Under the pieces are notes generated by a model that saw only the letters and a list, made by a program, of their open reading frames with translations, made no database searches and was not told where the DNA came from. A stretch of 64,000 bases of DNA from contig NZ_JBFRGU010000005.1 in assembly GCF_052115485.1 (NCBI RefSeq), positions 62,001 to 126,000 on the forward strand. Reading direction: 5' to 3'. The DNA comes from Microvirga sp052115485 (GTDB taxonomy: Bacteria; Pseudomonadota; Alphaproteobacteria; Rhizobiales; Beijerinckiaceae). The translations under genes and the position numbers were made by a program. Below are positions 15,991 to 25,690 of this stretch, in pieces (position 1 is the first letter of the stretch; every line of letters starts with the position of its first letter).

Positions 15991-17457
15991 CTAGATCCCC
16001 AATGTACGACGGAATGTCGCCGGAATATGCACGAGTCGTCTCTGCTGCATTTCCCCTCTCGTGGGAATGTAGGGAATGATCGCGAGAGGCTCGATTTCCA
16101 GCATGTCGATGAGTTCGCTCGGTCGCCGGATGCTCTTGTTCAGAAGTTCCAGGAGGACGATGAATCCGAGCCCTAGCATCAATCCTCCGATCAAGCTGCC
16201 GCCGGCGATCGCAAAACGCTTGGGACCGATGGGCCGCTGCGGCGGGGTCGCCAAATCCAGAACCGTCAACCGCTCGCCTTTGGAACGCTGCTCGATCCGC
16301 TCGCCGATCGAAGCATCCGCCAGCCGTGCATTGGCCACGTTGTATTGGGCCAGAACATTCTGATGCTGCCGTTCGAGCGCATTCAACGCCGTTTCATTAC
16401 CGGGTGTCGCCATAATTGACTGGGCCAGCTCCGGAAGGCTCTTTCCGATGGTGACCTTCTCCTCGGAGATTGTCGTCAATCGGCGATCGATATCGGCCAA
16501 TTGTATGTCCAACTCCGACGGCTCGCTCTTGATGGCCGAGGCATCGGATCCGCTCGCTCGCTCCGACTGCACGGCTTTCTCGAGCGCCGCGATCTGGGAC
16601 TGAAGGGCGACGATGCCGGGGCTCGTATCCGAAAAGATCGTTCGTTGTTCGATCAGCGTGCGACGCAATTGCGCGAGCGTCTGTTGCTCCGGCGTCATCG
16701 CGGCATTGGTCACGCGGCCTGTGCTGGTGAACAGCTGCACGAGCCTGGAGCGTCCATCGCGCAGAGAGGCTTCCTCTCGGGCGAGCTGCATCAGTCTTTC
16801 CTGCTGGCTGATCTGCTGGCTGCGCCGGAAACTCAAGCTCTCCGGCAAGGAATCCTTGTTGCGGTTCTTGAAGTCCAGGATCTCGCCTTCGAGCTGCTTG
16901 AGCCTCCCGCCCAGACGTTCCGTCTCCTGCTGGAAGAACTGCAGGGTGTCACCGGCCTGCTCGGTGCGCAGGCGAACATTCTTTTGCAGAATGAGATTGA
17001 CGAACTCATTGACGACATCGGCGGCAAGGACAGGATCCTGCGCCTTGAACGAGACAGAAAAAGCTGTCGCCGCATCGCTGGCGCGCGGCGTGTCGAATCG
17101 GAGCTGATCGACGGCGGTTCGCGAGCGCATATCGTCCACGATATCGTTCTCGGAAGCCCCTGGCCGGTCGCTATAAAGGCCGAAGCGATTGGCGAGCGCC
17201 AGTAGATTGGCGCGCGTCATCATCTGCAATTCGATAAGCTGAAGCTGCTTGACGATCTCGGCGGGAACAGTCGAACGCACGAGATCCGCCGAGATCATCG
17301 GAGACTCGACCATGATCCGCGCCTCCGCTCGATAAACGGGAGGCAGAGAATAGGCGAAGGCTAATCCGAGCGTTGAAACGACGGCCGCGATGGCTGCAAA
17401 ATAGGGAAACCGCCGAATGAAGATCGAACGGTAGAAGCGAATGTCGATATTGCCCAT
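15991..17457 (-). CDS. Wzz/GumC/ExoP-type polysaccharide chain-length protein
   Basis: 488 residues. Two membrane segments flank a long periplasmic region: the first at about 16-38 (FPYFAAIAAVVSTLGLAF), the second near the C-terminus (FAIAGGSLIGGLMLGLGFIVLLEL). The middle contains coiled-coil heptads (residues about 180-390, e.g. QQETERLGGRLKQLEGEILDF). A Wzz-type domain with VYRAEARIMVESP precedes it. The proline-rich motif PPQRPIGPKR before the second helix is typical of polysaccharide co-polymerases. It controls chain length with the adjacent BY-kinase. I chose the ATG at 17457 (MGNIDIRFYRS); the ATG at 17508 adds 17 residues. Divergent transcription from the export gene shares the 320-base intergenic region. 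Confidence 0.9.
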   Translation of the reverse strand: MGNIDIRFYRSIFIRRFPYFAAIAAVVSTLGLAFAYSLPPVYRAEARIMVESPMISADLVRSTVPAEIVKQLQLIELQMMTRANLLALANRFGLYSDRPGASENDIVDDMRSRTAVDQLRFDTPRASDAATAFSVSFKAQDPVLAADVVNEFVNLILQKNVRLRTEQAGDTLQFFQQETERLGGRLKQLEGEILDFKNRNKDSLPESLSFRRSQQISQQERLMQLAREEASLRDGRSRLVQLFTSTGRVTNAAMTPEQQTLAQLRRTLIEQRTIFSDTSPGIVALQSQIAALEKAVQSERASGSDASAIKSEPSELDIQLADIDRRLTTISEEKVTIGKSLPELAQSIMATPGNETALNALERQHQNVLAQYNVANARLADASIGERIEQRSKGERLTVLDLATPPQRPIGPKRFAIAGGSLIGGLMLGLGFIVLLELLNKSIRRPSELIDMLEIEPLAIIPYIPTRGEMQQRRLVHIPATFRRTLGI

Positions 17458-17779
17458 TGCACGTTCACTCGCCCACGTGAAAATCAAGTCACTCGAAAAC
17501 CAAGTCACCCGTTCATAACTTGCAGATACTTTTCCCGTTCCCCGGTCACGCTGCCGCGAGCCGCGTGAGATGAAGCGCCATCGGATTCACTCTGCGAGGC
17601 CACGATGTCTTCGGCCGCCCTTAGCTTTGACGAATAAAGTTATACCCGCGAAGATCTGCAAGTCTAGCTAAGCAATTGGCGCGAAAGTATTACGTCTTCC
17701 TTTCGAAATCGACGCCCTTGGTGCAGTTGCCAAAAGAATCTCTCGACCGATAATGCATCTGCGAACCTAGTATTGGCAG
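17458..17779. promoter_or_regulatory. Divergent promoter region between chain-length and export genes
   Basis: A 322-base noncoding region separates two divergent exopolysaccharide operons and must contain their promoters. It has an AT-rich core near 17630-17700. I could not identify a specific operator or sigma-factor site. Confidence 0.4.
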
Positions 17780-19093
17780 ATGACGATCGATATGTCGAAA
17801 GCACATGGAACGAGGTGGAAGCACGCGAGTGCGTTGCTGTCGGCGTGCGCTGCCTTTACGCTTGCTCTAGCACTCCCGGTCACCGCCCACGCCGACCGTT
17901 ATCCACTCGCGCCGCAGACCAAGCTGCGCGTGACCGTGGTGCAATGGATTCCATCGAAGGGCGAATACCAGCGATGGGACGCGGTCGGCGGCGAATTCAC
18001 CGTTTCCGCCACAGGCACAATCGCGCTTCCGCTGGTCGGATCGATGGCCGTTGCGGATCTGGACGGCACCGAACTTGCCGCCAAGATCGCCGAGCAACTG
18101 AAGAATAAAACCGGCCTGATCAATATTCCCGACGCAACGGTGGAAATTCTGGAGTACCCACCAATCTACGTTGTAGGAAGCGTGGCCTCGCCCGGCGAAC
18201 ACAAGTTTCGCCCGGGATTGACGGTGCTTCAGGCTGTGGCGCTGAGCGGTGGCAGATACCGTCCGAACATTGAAAACGGCACGAAAGGCCAGCTCGGCAT
18301 GCTCGGCGAGTGGCAGAGCCTGCGCGAGGATATCCTGCGGGCCACAGGCCGGATCGCACGCTTGCAAGCCGAAATCGCAGGCAAGAAGGAGATCAGCTTT
18401 CCCACCGAGTTGACCGGGGGTCCGAACAAGAAAACCGGAGCGGAGATCATCTCTCAGGAGCGCGTCATTTTTGAAGCGCGTACCAACGCCCTGCAACGCC
18501 AACTCGATAATCTCACCGAACTGCGCAATCTGTTCACGGCGGAAATCGATGTGCTCGGAAAGAAGACCGAGGCGCTCGACAACCGCATCAAGGTGGTGGG
18601 CGATGAACTGACCGGCGTCAAATCCCTCGTCGAGCGCGGCATCGCGACGGTCTCGCGAAGGTCGGAACTGGAATTTGCCGTCGCCAATCTTCAATCGAAC
18701 CGCCTCGATGAAGTAACCGCCGTCATGAGGGCGCGCCAGAACCTGAGCGAGGCAACGCGAAGTGCTCTATCCCTTCGGGACAAGCATCAGACGGATGTCT
18801 CCACCGAGTTGCAGGACGCGCAGGCCAATCTCGAACGGGCGCGGATCAAGGAAGACGTGCTCAAGAAGACCCTGATTCTGAGCGACGCTTCTCCCGCTTC
18901 CAATGAGCGCCGGAACGAGAATTCACCAGACCCGGACCTTTCATTTTCAATCGTCAGACAGACGCCGGAAAAAGCCGAGGAAATCGCCGCATCGGAATCG
19001 ACGGTTCTCTTGCCGGGAGATGTGGTGAAGGTTGCCATCAGCGAGCCGACGAGGCGGCAGGCGGCAGGCGCTTCGACAGAGGCCGTGCAATGA
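17780..19093 (+). CDS. Outer-membrane polysaccharide export protein (ExoF/Wza-like)
   Basis: 437 residues with a signal peptide (cleavage near PVTAHA-DRYPL, about residue 38). A polysaccharide export domain follows (QTKLRVTVVQW, FTVSATGTIALPLVGSMAVADLDG). Next is an SLBB-type beta-grasp segment (PPIYVVGSVASPGEHKFRPGLTVLQAVALSGG, about 128-160). A long coiled-coil stretch occupies about 185-380. There is no lipobox cysteine, so unlike Wza it is not a lipoprotein; this matches rhizobial ExoF. It should form or join the periplasmic/outer-membrane export channel with the Wzz-like protein encoded divergently. The terminal coiled coil is longer than in Wza. Confidence 0.86.
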   Translation: MTIDMSKAHGTRWKHASALLSACAAFTLALALPVTAHADRYPLAPQTKLRVTVVQWIPSKGEYQRWDAVGGEFTVSATGTIALPLVGSMAVADLDGTELAAKIAEQLKNKTGLINIPDATVEILEYPPIYVVGSVASPGEHKFRPGLTVLQAVALSGGRYRPNIENGTKGQLGMLGEWQSLREDILRATGRIARLQAEIAGKKEISFPTELTGGPNKKTGAEIISQERVIFEARTNALQRQLDNLTELRNLFTAEIDVLGKKTEALDNRIKVVGDELTGVKSLVERGIATVSRRSELEFAVANLQSNRLDEVTAVMRARQNLSEATRSALSLRDKHQTDVSTELQDAQANLERARIKEDVLKKTLILSDASPASNERRNENSPDPDLSFSIVRQTPEKAEEIAASESTVLLPGDVVKVAISEPTRRQAAGASTEAVQ

Positions 19094-19132
19094 TCGCGTG
19101 GGATCTTCCATTCGTGAATTCGGCGCGCTCTG

Positions 19133-20056
19133 ATGGCTGAGGGTCCAATGCCGCCTTATCCCCGCGTGAGCGTCATCATCCCCCATCTCAACGAACCCGA
19201 TGAATTGCGCCGATGCCTCGACGCGTTGAACGCGCAGAAGGTCGACGGGATTCCCTTCGAGATCATCGTGGTCGACAACGGCTCTCGCCACCTGCCCAAG
19301 GCGGTCTGCACCGATGTCACGTTGGAGCTGGAGCCGACGCCTGGCCCCGGTCCCGCACGGAGCCACGGAGCCCGTGTCGCGCGAGGCGCGATTCTGGCTT
19401 TCGTCGATGCCGATTGCGTGGCGGATGACGGCTGGATCCGCGGCATCGTCGAGTTTCTGGATCGAAATCCGGACGTGGATTGCCTTGCCGGCGATGTCCG
19501 CATCGCCCACGCCGATCCTGCTCGCCCAACCGCTATCGAAGCCTTCGAGAGCATATTCAGTTATCGTGTGAAGCTCTACGTGGAACGCGATCACTACGCG
19601 GCAACCGGCAACATGGCGGTCCGCAGGGATACGTTTCATGCCGTGGGCCCTTTTGGCGGTATCGCCACCATGGAAGACCGGGATTGGGGGCAGCGGGCGA
19701 CGGCACAGGGGGTCCGCATCGCCTACGTGCCCGAGGTCCGTGTGTTTACACCATCCTGCAAGAGTTTTCCGGAACTCACGCGACGCTGGGATCGGCACAT
19801 CGCTCATGAATTCGACGAGGTCGGCGATCATCCGCTCGACATCGCCAAGTGGATTGCGCGCAGTGCAGTGATGGCCGCGTCGCCCCTGGCTGAAACCATC
19901 ACGATCATACGCTCGGACAAGGTCTCCAACCTGCGGGAACGCTGGCTTGCTTTCACATGCGTCAGCCGCGTTCGTCTCTACCGCGCCCGAAAGATGCTGG
20001 GGCTGTGTTTGAGACGAGATGCGACTCGCATGGTCGGGAGTTGGAATCGGGATTAG
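19133..20056 (+). CDS. Glycosyltransferase family 2
   Basis: 307 residues with a GT-A fold. The nucleotide-binding start is RVSVIIPHLNEPDELRRCL and the metal-binding DxD-like motif is AFVDADCVADDGW. The segment EIIVVDNGSRH also fits the family. A later ED motif, MEDRDWGQRA, is the probable catalytic acid region. It would add one sugar to the lipid-linked repeat unit in the cytoplasm. It follows the export gene by 40 bases. The start is ambiguous between ATG 19133 and ATG 19148 (MPPYPRVSV), and the latter has a better-placed GAGGG. Donor sugar cannot be read from sequence. Confidence 0.85.
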   Translation: MAEGPMPPYPRVSVIIPHLNEPDELRRCLDALNAQKVDGIPFEIIVVDNGSRHLPKAVCTDVTLELEPTPGPGPARSHGARVARGAILAFVDADCVADDGWIRGIVEFLDRNPDVDCLAGDVRIAHADPARPTAIEAFESIFSYRVKLYVERDHYAATGNMAVRRDTFHAVGPFGGIATMEDRDWGQRATAQGVRIAYVPEVRVFTPSCKSFPELTRRWDRHIAHEFDEVGDHPLDIAKWIARSAVMAASPLAETITIIRSDKVSNLRERWLAFTCVSRVRLYRARKMLGLCLRRDATRMVGSWNRD

Positions 20057-20139
20057 AGCCGGAACACAACACCGCTGAGGCACGCCGATCACGAGACAGG
20101 CGCTAGCCCGGAATGGTTCTGGACTTCTAAGACCGCCCA

Positions 20140-21153
20140 TTGATACGATTTTTCTACTGTCCCATCGGCTTTGGCAAAAGGGGGGTCGTCGTGTCGACGA
20201 AGCGTCAGGCCTTTTCGTCGCCTCGGGAGCCACGTGAACGCTCCCCGGTTTCGGTTGTCATCGTCACCTACAACAGCGATTCCGTCCTTCCAGGGCTTCT
20301 GGATTCATTGTCGGCGGGGCTCGAAGGCATCGGCGATTTCGAGATCGTCGTGGTGGACAACGATTCCCGCGACCAATGCGTGGCCATTGCGAACGCTCAT
20401 CCTATCCGCCCAAGGGTCATCGAGACGGGCCGCAATGCCGGTTATGCGGCCGGGATCAACGCCGCCACGGATACCATCGATCCGGATCGCACCGTGCTGA
20501 TCCTGAACCCGGATATCCGCCTTCGGCCCGGAGCGGTGCGCGTGCTGGTCGACGAGCTTGCCGGTCCGACGATGGGCATCGCCGTGCCGCGCATCGTGAA
20601 CGAGGACGGCACCATTGCTCTCTCGCTGCGGCGGGAACCCTCGATCATGACGGGCTGGTCCGAGGCTCTTCTGGGAAAGCTCGCGATCCGCATGGGCCTC
20701 AGCGAGGTCATCGACGATCCTCCGCTCTATCGGCGGGGCGGGAAAGTCGAATGGGCCACAGGCGCGGCCCTGGCGGTTTCAGCGCGGGCACGCCGCCTTG
20801 CCGGCGATTGGGACGAATCGTTCTTCCTCTATAGCGAGGAGGTCGATTATCTTCGCAGAGTGCGCGAAAACGGGCTCTCCGTCGTCTGCGTTCCCCAGGC
20901 CGAGATGGTCCATATCGGTGGCGATTATCTGGAGAATCCTCGGCTCTCCGCTCTGCTGGCGCGCAATCGGATCCGCTATTTTCGCCGTCATCACGGGCCC
21001 ATCGCGACGGCCCTGTTTCAGCTCAGCATCGTGGTGGGCGCCGCCATGCGCTCGATGCTGGGACCGAGCCACCGCGCCGTGTTGCACGCGGCCTTGACGC
21101 CGTCGCGACCGCCCATCGAGATTGCGTCCAACACCGGAGGGGCGCCGGTTTGA
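20140..21153 (+). CDS. Glycosyltransferase family 2 (rhamnosyltransferase-like)
   Basis: 337 residues. GT2 motifs are SVVIVTYNSDSVLPGLLDSL, EIVVVDNDSRD, GRNAGYAAGIN, TVLILNPDIRLRPGAV and the catalytic-side WDESFFLYSEEVDYLRRVRENG. This pattern is typical of the WcaA/WbbL rhamnosyltransferase-like branch. The C-terminal hydrophobic segment near TALFQLSIVVGAAMRSML may peripherally attach it to the membrane. The stop codon overlaps the TTG start of the flippase gene, indicating coupled translation. The assigned ATG (20140) adds about 35 residues before the domain; a GTG near 20191 is an alternative start. Confidence 0.87.
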   Translation: MIRFFYCPIGFGKRGVVVSTKRQAFSSPREPRERSPVSVVIVTYNSDSVLPGLLDSLSAGLEGIGDFEIVVVDNDSRDQCVAIANAHPIRPRVIETGRNAGYAAGINAATDTIDPDRTVLILNPDIRLRPGAVRVLVDELAGPTMGIAVPRIVNEDGTIALSLRREPSIMTGWSEALLGKLAIRMGLSEVIDDPPLYRRGGKVEWATGAALAVSARARRLAGDWDESFFLYSEEVDYLRRVRENGLSVVCVPQAEMVHIGGDYLENPRLSALLARNRIRYFRRHHGPIATALFQLSIVVGAAMRSMLGPSHRAVLHAALTPSRPPIEIASNTGGAPV

Positions 21154-22688
21154 GGGTTCGCGACATCGAAAAGGCGATACGCTCCTCGACGCCCCCGGAA
21201 GGCGGAGTTTCCGGTCGGCAGACTTACGTCCAGATCCTGAAATCGACAGCACAGATCGGCGGATCGTCCGTCGTGAACATCGCCTTCGGCATCATTCGGA
21301 ACAAAGCCATCGCGGTGTTGCTCGGTCCGGCCGGGGTCGGCCTGATGAGTCTCTACAGCTCCATCGCCGACCTCACGCAAAACCTGAGCGGTTTGGGAAT
21401 TCAGAGCAGCGGCGTGCGGCAGATCGCGGTGGCGGCGGGTTCCGGCGATGAAAATAAAATCGCCTTGACCGTCACAGTGCTTCGGCGAATGTCGATCCTC
21501 CTCGGCCTTCTCGGCGCCCTCCTTCTCGCCGGATTGGCCGGGCCGATTTCTGAATTCACATTCGGGAACCGTCAGCAGAGTGCCGGTGTGGCGCTCCTCG
21601 CCATCGCGGTCTTCTTCAGGTCGGTCTCGGCTGGCCAGGCGGCACTGATTCAAGGGATGCGCCGCATTTCGGATCTCGCCCGCATGGGCATGCTGGCGGC
21701 TTTCTTCAGCACCGTGATCAGCATTCCGCTGGTCTATCTGTTTCAGGAACGGGGCATCGTGCCCTCCCTCGTCGCGATGGCCGTCGCCTCTGTTCTCACC
21801 TCGTGGTGGTACAGCCGGAAAGTTCAGATCAGCGCCTCGCCGATGACGGTCGCACAGATGTGGCCGGAAACGGCGATGCTGTTGAAGTTGGGCGTCGCCT
21901 TCATGGCGAGCGGCTTCCTGACCGTAGGTGCAACCTATGCGGTCCGTATCATCGTGATGCGGCAGGCCGGCATGGAAGCGGCGGGCATGTATCAGGCGGC
22001 CTGGGCGCTGGCGGGTCTTTATACGGGCGTGATCCTGCAGGCGCTGGGCGCGGATTTTTACCCGCGCCTGACGGCGGTGGCCCAGGACAACCCGGAATGC
22101 AACCGGCTCGTCAACGAGCAGGCCGAGATCAGCATGTTGCTGGCCGGCCCCGGCGTGATCGCCACGCTCACCCTCGCACCGCTCGTCATGACGATTTTCT
22201 ACTCGGCGGAATTCAACGCCGCTGCGAACCTTTTACGCTGGCTGTGTCTGGGCATGATGCTCCGCGTCGTGGCTTGGCCGATGGGTTTCGTCGTTCTCGC
22301 AAAAGGCGCTCAGCAGATTTTCTTCTGGACGGAGGTCGCTGCCGCTATCGTCCATGTGGGCCTTGCGTGGCTTCTCGTTCCCGTGCTTGGGCTCAACGGT
22401 TCCGGAGCCGCCTTTTTCGTCCTGTACGTCTGGCACAGCGTCCTCACTTACGTGATCGTCCGGCGCATCAGCGGTTTTCGGTGGTCGGCGACGAATCTCA
22501 GGCTCGGCATTGTGTTCCTGCCAATGGTGGGAGCCGTGTTCTGCGCCTTTTCGTTCCTTTCATTCTGGCCGGCGACGAGCATCGGCTTGGCGGCCGTCGT
22601 CCTCAGTGGCCTCTATTCTCTCAGGAGTCTTCTCAAGTTCTGTCCGCCGCATCTTTTGCCCGCTCCGATTCGGCGGTGGGTCGCATGA
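21150..22688 (+). CDS. Wzx-type polysaccharide flippase
   Basis: 512 residues with about 12-14 predicted membrane helices, and the MOP-superfamily layout (IGGSSVVNIAFGIIRNKAIAVLLGPAGVGLMSLYSSI). It resembles O-antigen translocases of the WzxE type. It moves the undecaprenyl-linked repeat unit to the periplasmic face for polymerisation. The start codon is TTG, in a TTGA overlap with the upstream glycosyltransferase stop. The C-terminal ends LLPAPIRRWVA. It is the only flippase in the locus and so ties the upstream glycosyltransferases to the Wzy-like protein at 31.8-33.3 kb. Confidence 0.88.
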   Translation: MRVRDIEKAIRSSTPPEGGVSGRQTYVQILKSTAQIGGSSVVNIAFGIIRNKAIAVLLGPAGVGLMSLYSSIADLTQNLSGLGIQSSGVRQIAVAAGSGDENKIALTVTVLRRMSILLGLLGALLLAGLAGPISEFTFGNRQQSAGVALLAIAVFFRSVSAGQAALIQGMRRISDLARMGMLAAFFSTVISIPLVYLFQERGIVPSLVAMAVASVLTSWWYSRKVQISASPMTVAQMWPETAMLLKLGVAFMASGFLTVGATYAVRIIVMRQAGMEAAGMYQAAWALAGLYTGVILQALGADFYPRLTAVAQDNPECNRLVNEQAEISMLLAGPGVIATLTLAPLVMTIFYSAEFNAAANLLRWLCLGMMLRVVAWPMGFVVLAKGAQQIFFWTEVAAAIVHVGLAWLLVPVLGLNGSGAAFFVLYVWHSVLTYVIVRRISGFRWSATNLRLGIVFLPMVGAVFCAFSFLSFWPATSIGLAAVVLSGLYSLRSLLKFCPPHLLPAPIRRWVA

Positions 22689-22776
22689 TGGATTTGCGGA
22701 ACGCGATGTCGCGAGCGCTGACTACCCCTAATTTTCTGGAACGTCCGGATGGGCGCGGGTCGACGTCAACCTATTT

Positions 22777-24273
22777 ATGGCGAATGAAATCGGCACCTTT
22801 CCTCGCGAGTTCATGAGATCGACCATGGTTCGGACGGCCACTGAACGTTTTACCCGCGCCCTTTCGGCGGCAGCGTTGCTGGCGCAGCGCAATGGCTACC
22901 GTATTCCTCCGTTTCTTCGCGGCGGCGCAAAGCATCTTCAGTTCCTGGTCCACGAACGGGTTCCCGTCGATGACTGGAGCAAGACGCTTATCGGGAACGT
23001 CTCGCTGGGCTCGCCCCCCGCCGCCGACGAGCAAGCCGTAACCGTCGAGAGCCCGCACCATGTGGCGCAGCCGCAAAGCGGGCCGAGATTGAAATGCCTC
23101 GTCGCGACGGGCGTCCTCGACGTCGGAGGAAGTGACGAGGTCGTTGCGTTTTTGGGCAGGCGTCTTCCCGAACACGGCATCGACACGATCGTCGTCCATA
23201 CGGGAAGCGTCATCTCGAAAGAACACGCCGGCGGTCGCCTTCCAACCATGCTTCGGCGCGAGGGCGTCCAGGTGGAGGAGGTCACGGAGAGATCGGCGAA
23301 TGATTTGATCGCTCGCTATCGACCCGACATCATCAGCGCCCACGGCGCGCCGGATTGGTGGCTGCGCCTCGCTGCCGCGCATAAAGTACCTTATGTGGAA
23401 ACCCTCCACGGCATGCACTCGTTCTTCGATACCGACTGGGCGAAAGAGGCTGAGCGCAGCTCTTCGGCGACAGCGATCATTGCCGTCAGCGAGTTGGTGC
23501 GGCGGCAATATATCAACGGAAACCGGGTCATCGATCCGCAACGGGTCATCACCGTACCCAACAGCGTCGATCCCGGCCGCCTGCCGCGGATCGATCGCGA
23601 CAAGGCCCGCGAATGGTTGAACCTCGGCAACGAATTCTTGTTCCTGTCCCTCGCTCGGCATTCCTTTCAGAAAAACAATTATGGGCTTCTGACAGCATTC
23701 GAGGTCGTTGCGGAAATTCATCCGGAAGCGCATCTGCTCATCGCGGGCCGCCCCGACAATCACCTCTACGCCCAACAGCTGCTGCGGCTGCGGGATCGCA
23801 TGTCGTGCCGCGATCGCGTTCATCTTCGCGACCATGCTCCCTGGCCGTCAGCGCTGTTGGCGGCGGCGGACGGTTTTGTTCAGAACTCCTATTTCGAGGG
23901 GTGGTCGCTTGCTTCCATGGAAGCCCTCTATGCCGGATTGCCCGTCATCCTGAGCGATGTGGGCGGCGCCCGGGAGCAGGTCGGCGCAACCGGCCAACGC
24001 GGCTATCTCGTCGACAATCCCATCGGAGATGCTCTCGCGGTGAACTGGGACACCATCCGCAATTCGCTTTATTCGCCTCAACTGAACCGCGACACGCTCG
24101 TGAGCGCAATGTCCCGCATGATCGAGGAGCGGGATCTTTGGACTGAGCGGCGAAGCGTCTTGCAGACAGAATCCGCCGAGCGGTTCCACCCGGACCATGC
24201 CTTGAGCGGACACGCCAACGTGTTGCGTGCGGCCGCCGCAAAGTACGCCCGGTCCGGGAAGACGTGCCCATGA
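22777..24273 (+). CDS. Glycosyltransferase family 4
   Basis: 498 residues with a GT-B fold. An N-terminal extension of about 110 residues precedes the first Rossmann domain (CLVATGVLDVGGSDEVVAFLGRRLPEHG). The C-terminal donor-binding domain has LFLSLARHSFQKNNYGLLTAFE, HLLIAGRP and the E-x7-E type block FEGWSLASMEALYAGLPVILSDVGGAREQ. This matches retaining GT4 enzymes that transfer a sugar from UDP or GDP donors. It precedes the next glycosyltransferase, whose ATG at 24264 overlaps the end of this gene by ten bases. The start at 22777 lies 88 bases after the flippase gene; a later Met is also possible. Confidence 0.87.
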   Translation: MANEIGTFPREFMRSTMVRTATERFTRALSAAALLAQRNGYRIPPFLRGGAKHLQFLVHERVPVDDWSKTLIGNVSLGSPPAADEQAVTVESPHHVAQPQSGPRLKCLVATGVLDVGGSDEVVAFLGRRLPEHGIDTIVVHTGSVISKEHAGGRLPTMLRREGVQVEEVTERSANDLIARYRPDIISAHGAPDWWLRLAAAHKVPYVETLHGMHSFFDTDWAKEAERSSSATAIIAVSELVRRQYINGNRVIDPQRVITVPNSVDPGRLPRIDRDKAREWLNLGNEFLFLSLARHSFQKNNYGLLTAFEVVAEIHPEAHLLIAGRPDNHLYAQQLLRLRDRMSCRDRVHLRDHAPWPSALLAAADGFVQNSYFEGWSLASMEALYAGLPVILSDVGGAREQVGATGQRGYLVDNPIGDALAVNWDTIRNSLYSPQLNRDTLVSAMSRMIEERDLWTERRSVLQTESAERFHPDHALSGHANVLRAAAAKYARSGKTCP

Positions 24274-25490
24274 TCAATCGCGCTGCCTCGCAAATCGGAC
24301 GCCGTCTGCGGCAAGTCCGGCGTGTGTGGCTCGCCGAAGGCCCGGAGGGCATCAGTCGTCGAGCGCGCACGGTTCTCGCCGAACAGATCAGGCCCAAGAC
24401 GGCCCTATCGCCCGTTCTCCCTGCCGATGTCATCGCCGCGGATCTGACGCGTCCGTTCCAACCGCCGATGCCGAGCGCAAAGCAAGGGGAACCCATCGCC
24501 GTCAATTGGGTGATGCTTCCACCCAGTCCCGGATCGGGGGGGCATACCACCATCTTCCGTATCATCAACTACCTGCAAAGCCACGGATACAGGAATCGCG
24601 TCTACTTCTATGATCCTTATCTCGGCGATCATCAGTATTATGAATCCGTCCTCCGCACCTATTACGGCTTCGCCGGCCCGGTCGGTAATGTCGGCGAGAC
24701 AATGGCGGACGGCAACGCTGTGGTCGCCACCAGTTGGCCGACGGCTTATCCGGTTTTCAATGCACGATGCGCAGGCAAGCGCTTTTATTTCGTTCAGGAT
24801 TTCGAGCCGTACTTCCATCCGGTGAGCACGGCCAGCATTCTCGCGGAAAATACATATCGAATGGGTTTTCACGCCATCACCGCCGGCCGATGGCTGTCGG
24901 AAAAGCTTCGCGCCGAATTCGGAATGGACGCCGACCCTTTCGACTTCGGCTGCGACACATCCCGCTATGAGCGCCGCTCGGGATTCGAACGGGGCGGGAT
25001 CGCGTATTACGCGCGCCCCGGTGCCGCACGCCGGGGTTTCGAGCTCGGCGTCATGGCGCTCGAAATCTTTGCCCGAAGACAACCCGACATCGACATTCAC
25101 ATTTACGGCGACAAAATCGGCACGCTCCCGTTCAAAACCGTGGAACATGGGGTCGTGAACCCGGATCGGCTCAACGAAATATACAACAAATGCTTTGCCG
25201 GATTGAGCCTTTCGCTCACGAATGTCTCCCTCGTGCCCCACGAAATGCTCGCCGCTGGATGCATTCCGGTCGTCAACGACGCGGAGCACAACCGCATCGT
25301 TCTCGACAATCCGTTTGTCCGGTATGCACAACCGACTCCTGAGGCCCTGGCGGCGGAACTGGACGCGTTGGTGAGTGAACCTGCGTTCGATTCTTTATCG
25401 CGTGCCGCGGCGGCAAGCGTAAATTCCGCGACATGGGATGATGCCGGGGCCCGTGTGGATGAAGTTTTTAGGCGAGTCACACGGACCTAG
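24264..25490 (+). CDS. Glycosyltransferase, WsaF-like (GT4)
   Basis: 408 residues. The blocks NWVMLPPSPGSGGHTTIFRI, FYFVQDFEPYFHPVS, ENTYRMGFHAITAGRWLSEKL and a C-terminal LSLTNVSLVPHEMLAAGCIPVV match rhamnosyltransferase WsaF and related GT4 enzymes from S-layer glycan and rhamnan clusters. Known WsaF transfers beta-linked rhamnose, so a rhamnose-type donor is possible. No dTDP-rhamnose synthesis genes are in this window, so the donor would have to come from elsewhere. The start ATG lies inside the end of the preceding gene, with a second Met two codons later. A noncoding gap of about 200 bases follows. Confidence 0.82.
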   Translation: MPMINRAASQIGRRLRQVRRVWLAEGPEGISRRARTVLAEQIRPKTALSPVLPADVIAADLTRPFQPPMPSAKQGEPIAVNWVMLPPSPGSGGHTTIFRIINYLQSHGYRNRVYFYDPYLGDHQYYESVLRTYYGFAGPVGNVGETMADGNAVVATSWPTAYPVFNARCAGKRFYFVQDFEPYFHPVSTASILAENTYRMGFHAITAGRWLSEKLRAEFGMDADPFDFGCDTSRYERRSGFERGGIAYYARPGAARRGFELGVMALEIFARRQPDIDIHIYGDKIGTLPFKTVEHGVVNPDRLNEIYNKCFAGLSLSLTNVSLVPHEMLAAGCIPVVNDAEHNRIVLDNPFVRYAQPTPEALAAELDALVSEPAFDSLSRAAAASVNSATWDDAGARVDEVFRRVTRT

Positions 25491-25690
25491 AGAGCCGAAT
25501 CCGATCTTCGTCAAAGAGGCGCGCCGATACCAACATCTTGGCTTTCCAGTAACACCTTAGAGTTAACTGCTTCGCTGGACCGCCGGGACTTTGCCGATAT
25601 AAACTTATCAACTGCGCAATAGGCCGATCACGAATGATTACCGCTCATGTCGAATAATCGGAGTCTTCCGTAACGACGTTGAAAGCTCGA

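Noticed and set aside
18947..20233. 428-codon minus-strand frame across the export and glycosyltransferase genes
   Set aside because: It overlaps two well-supported genes and has no recognisable motif.
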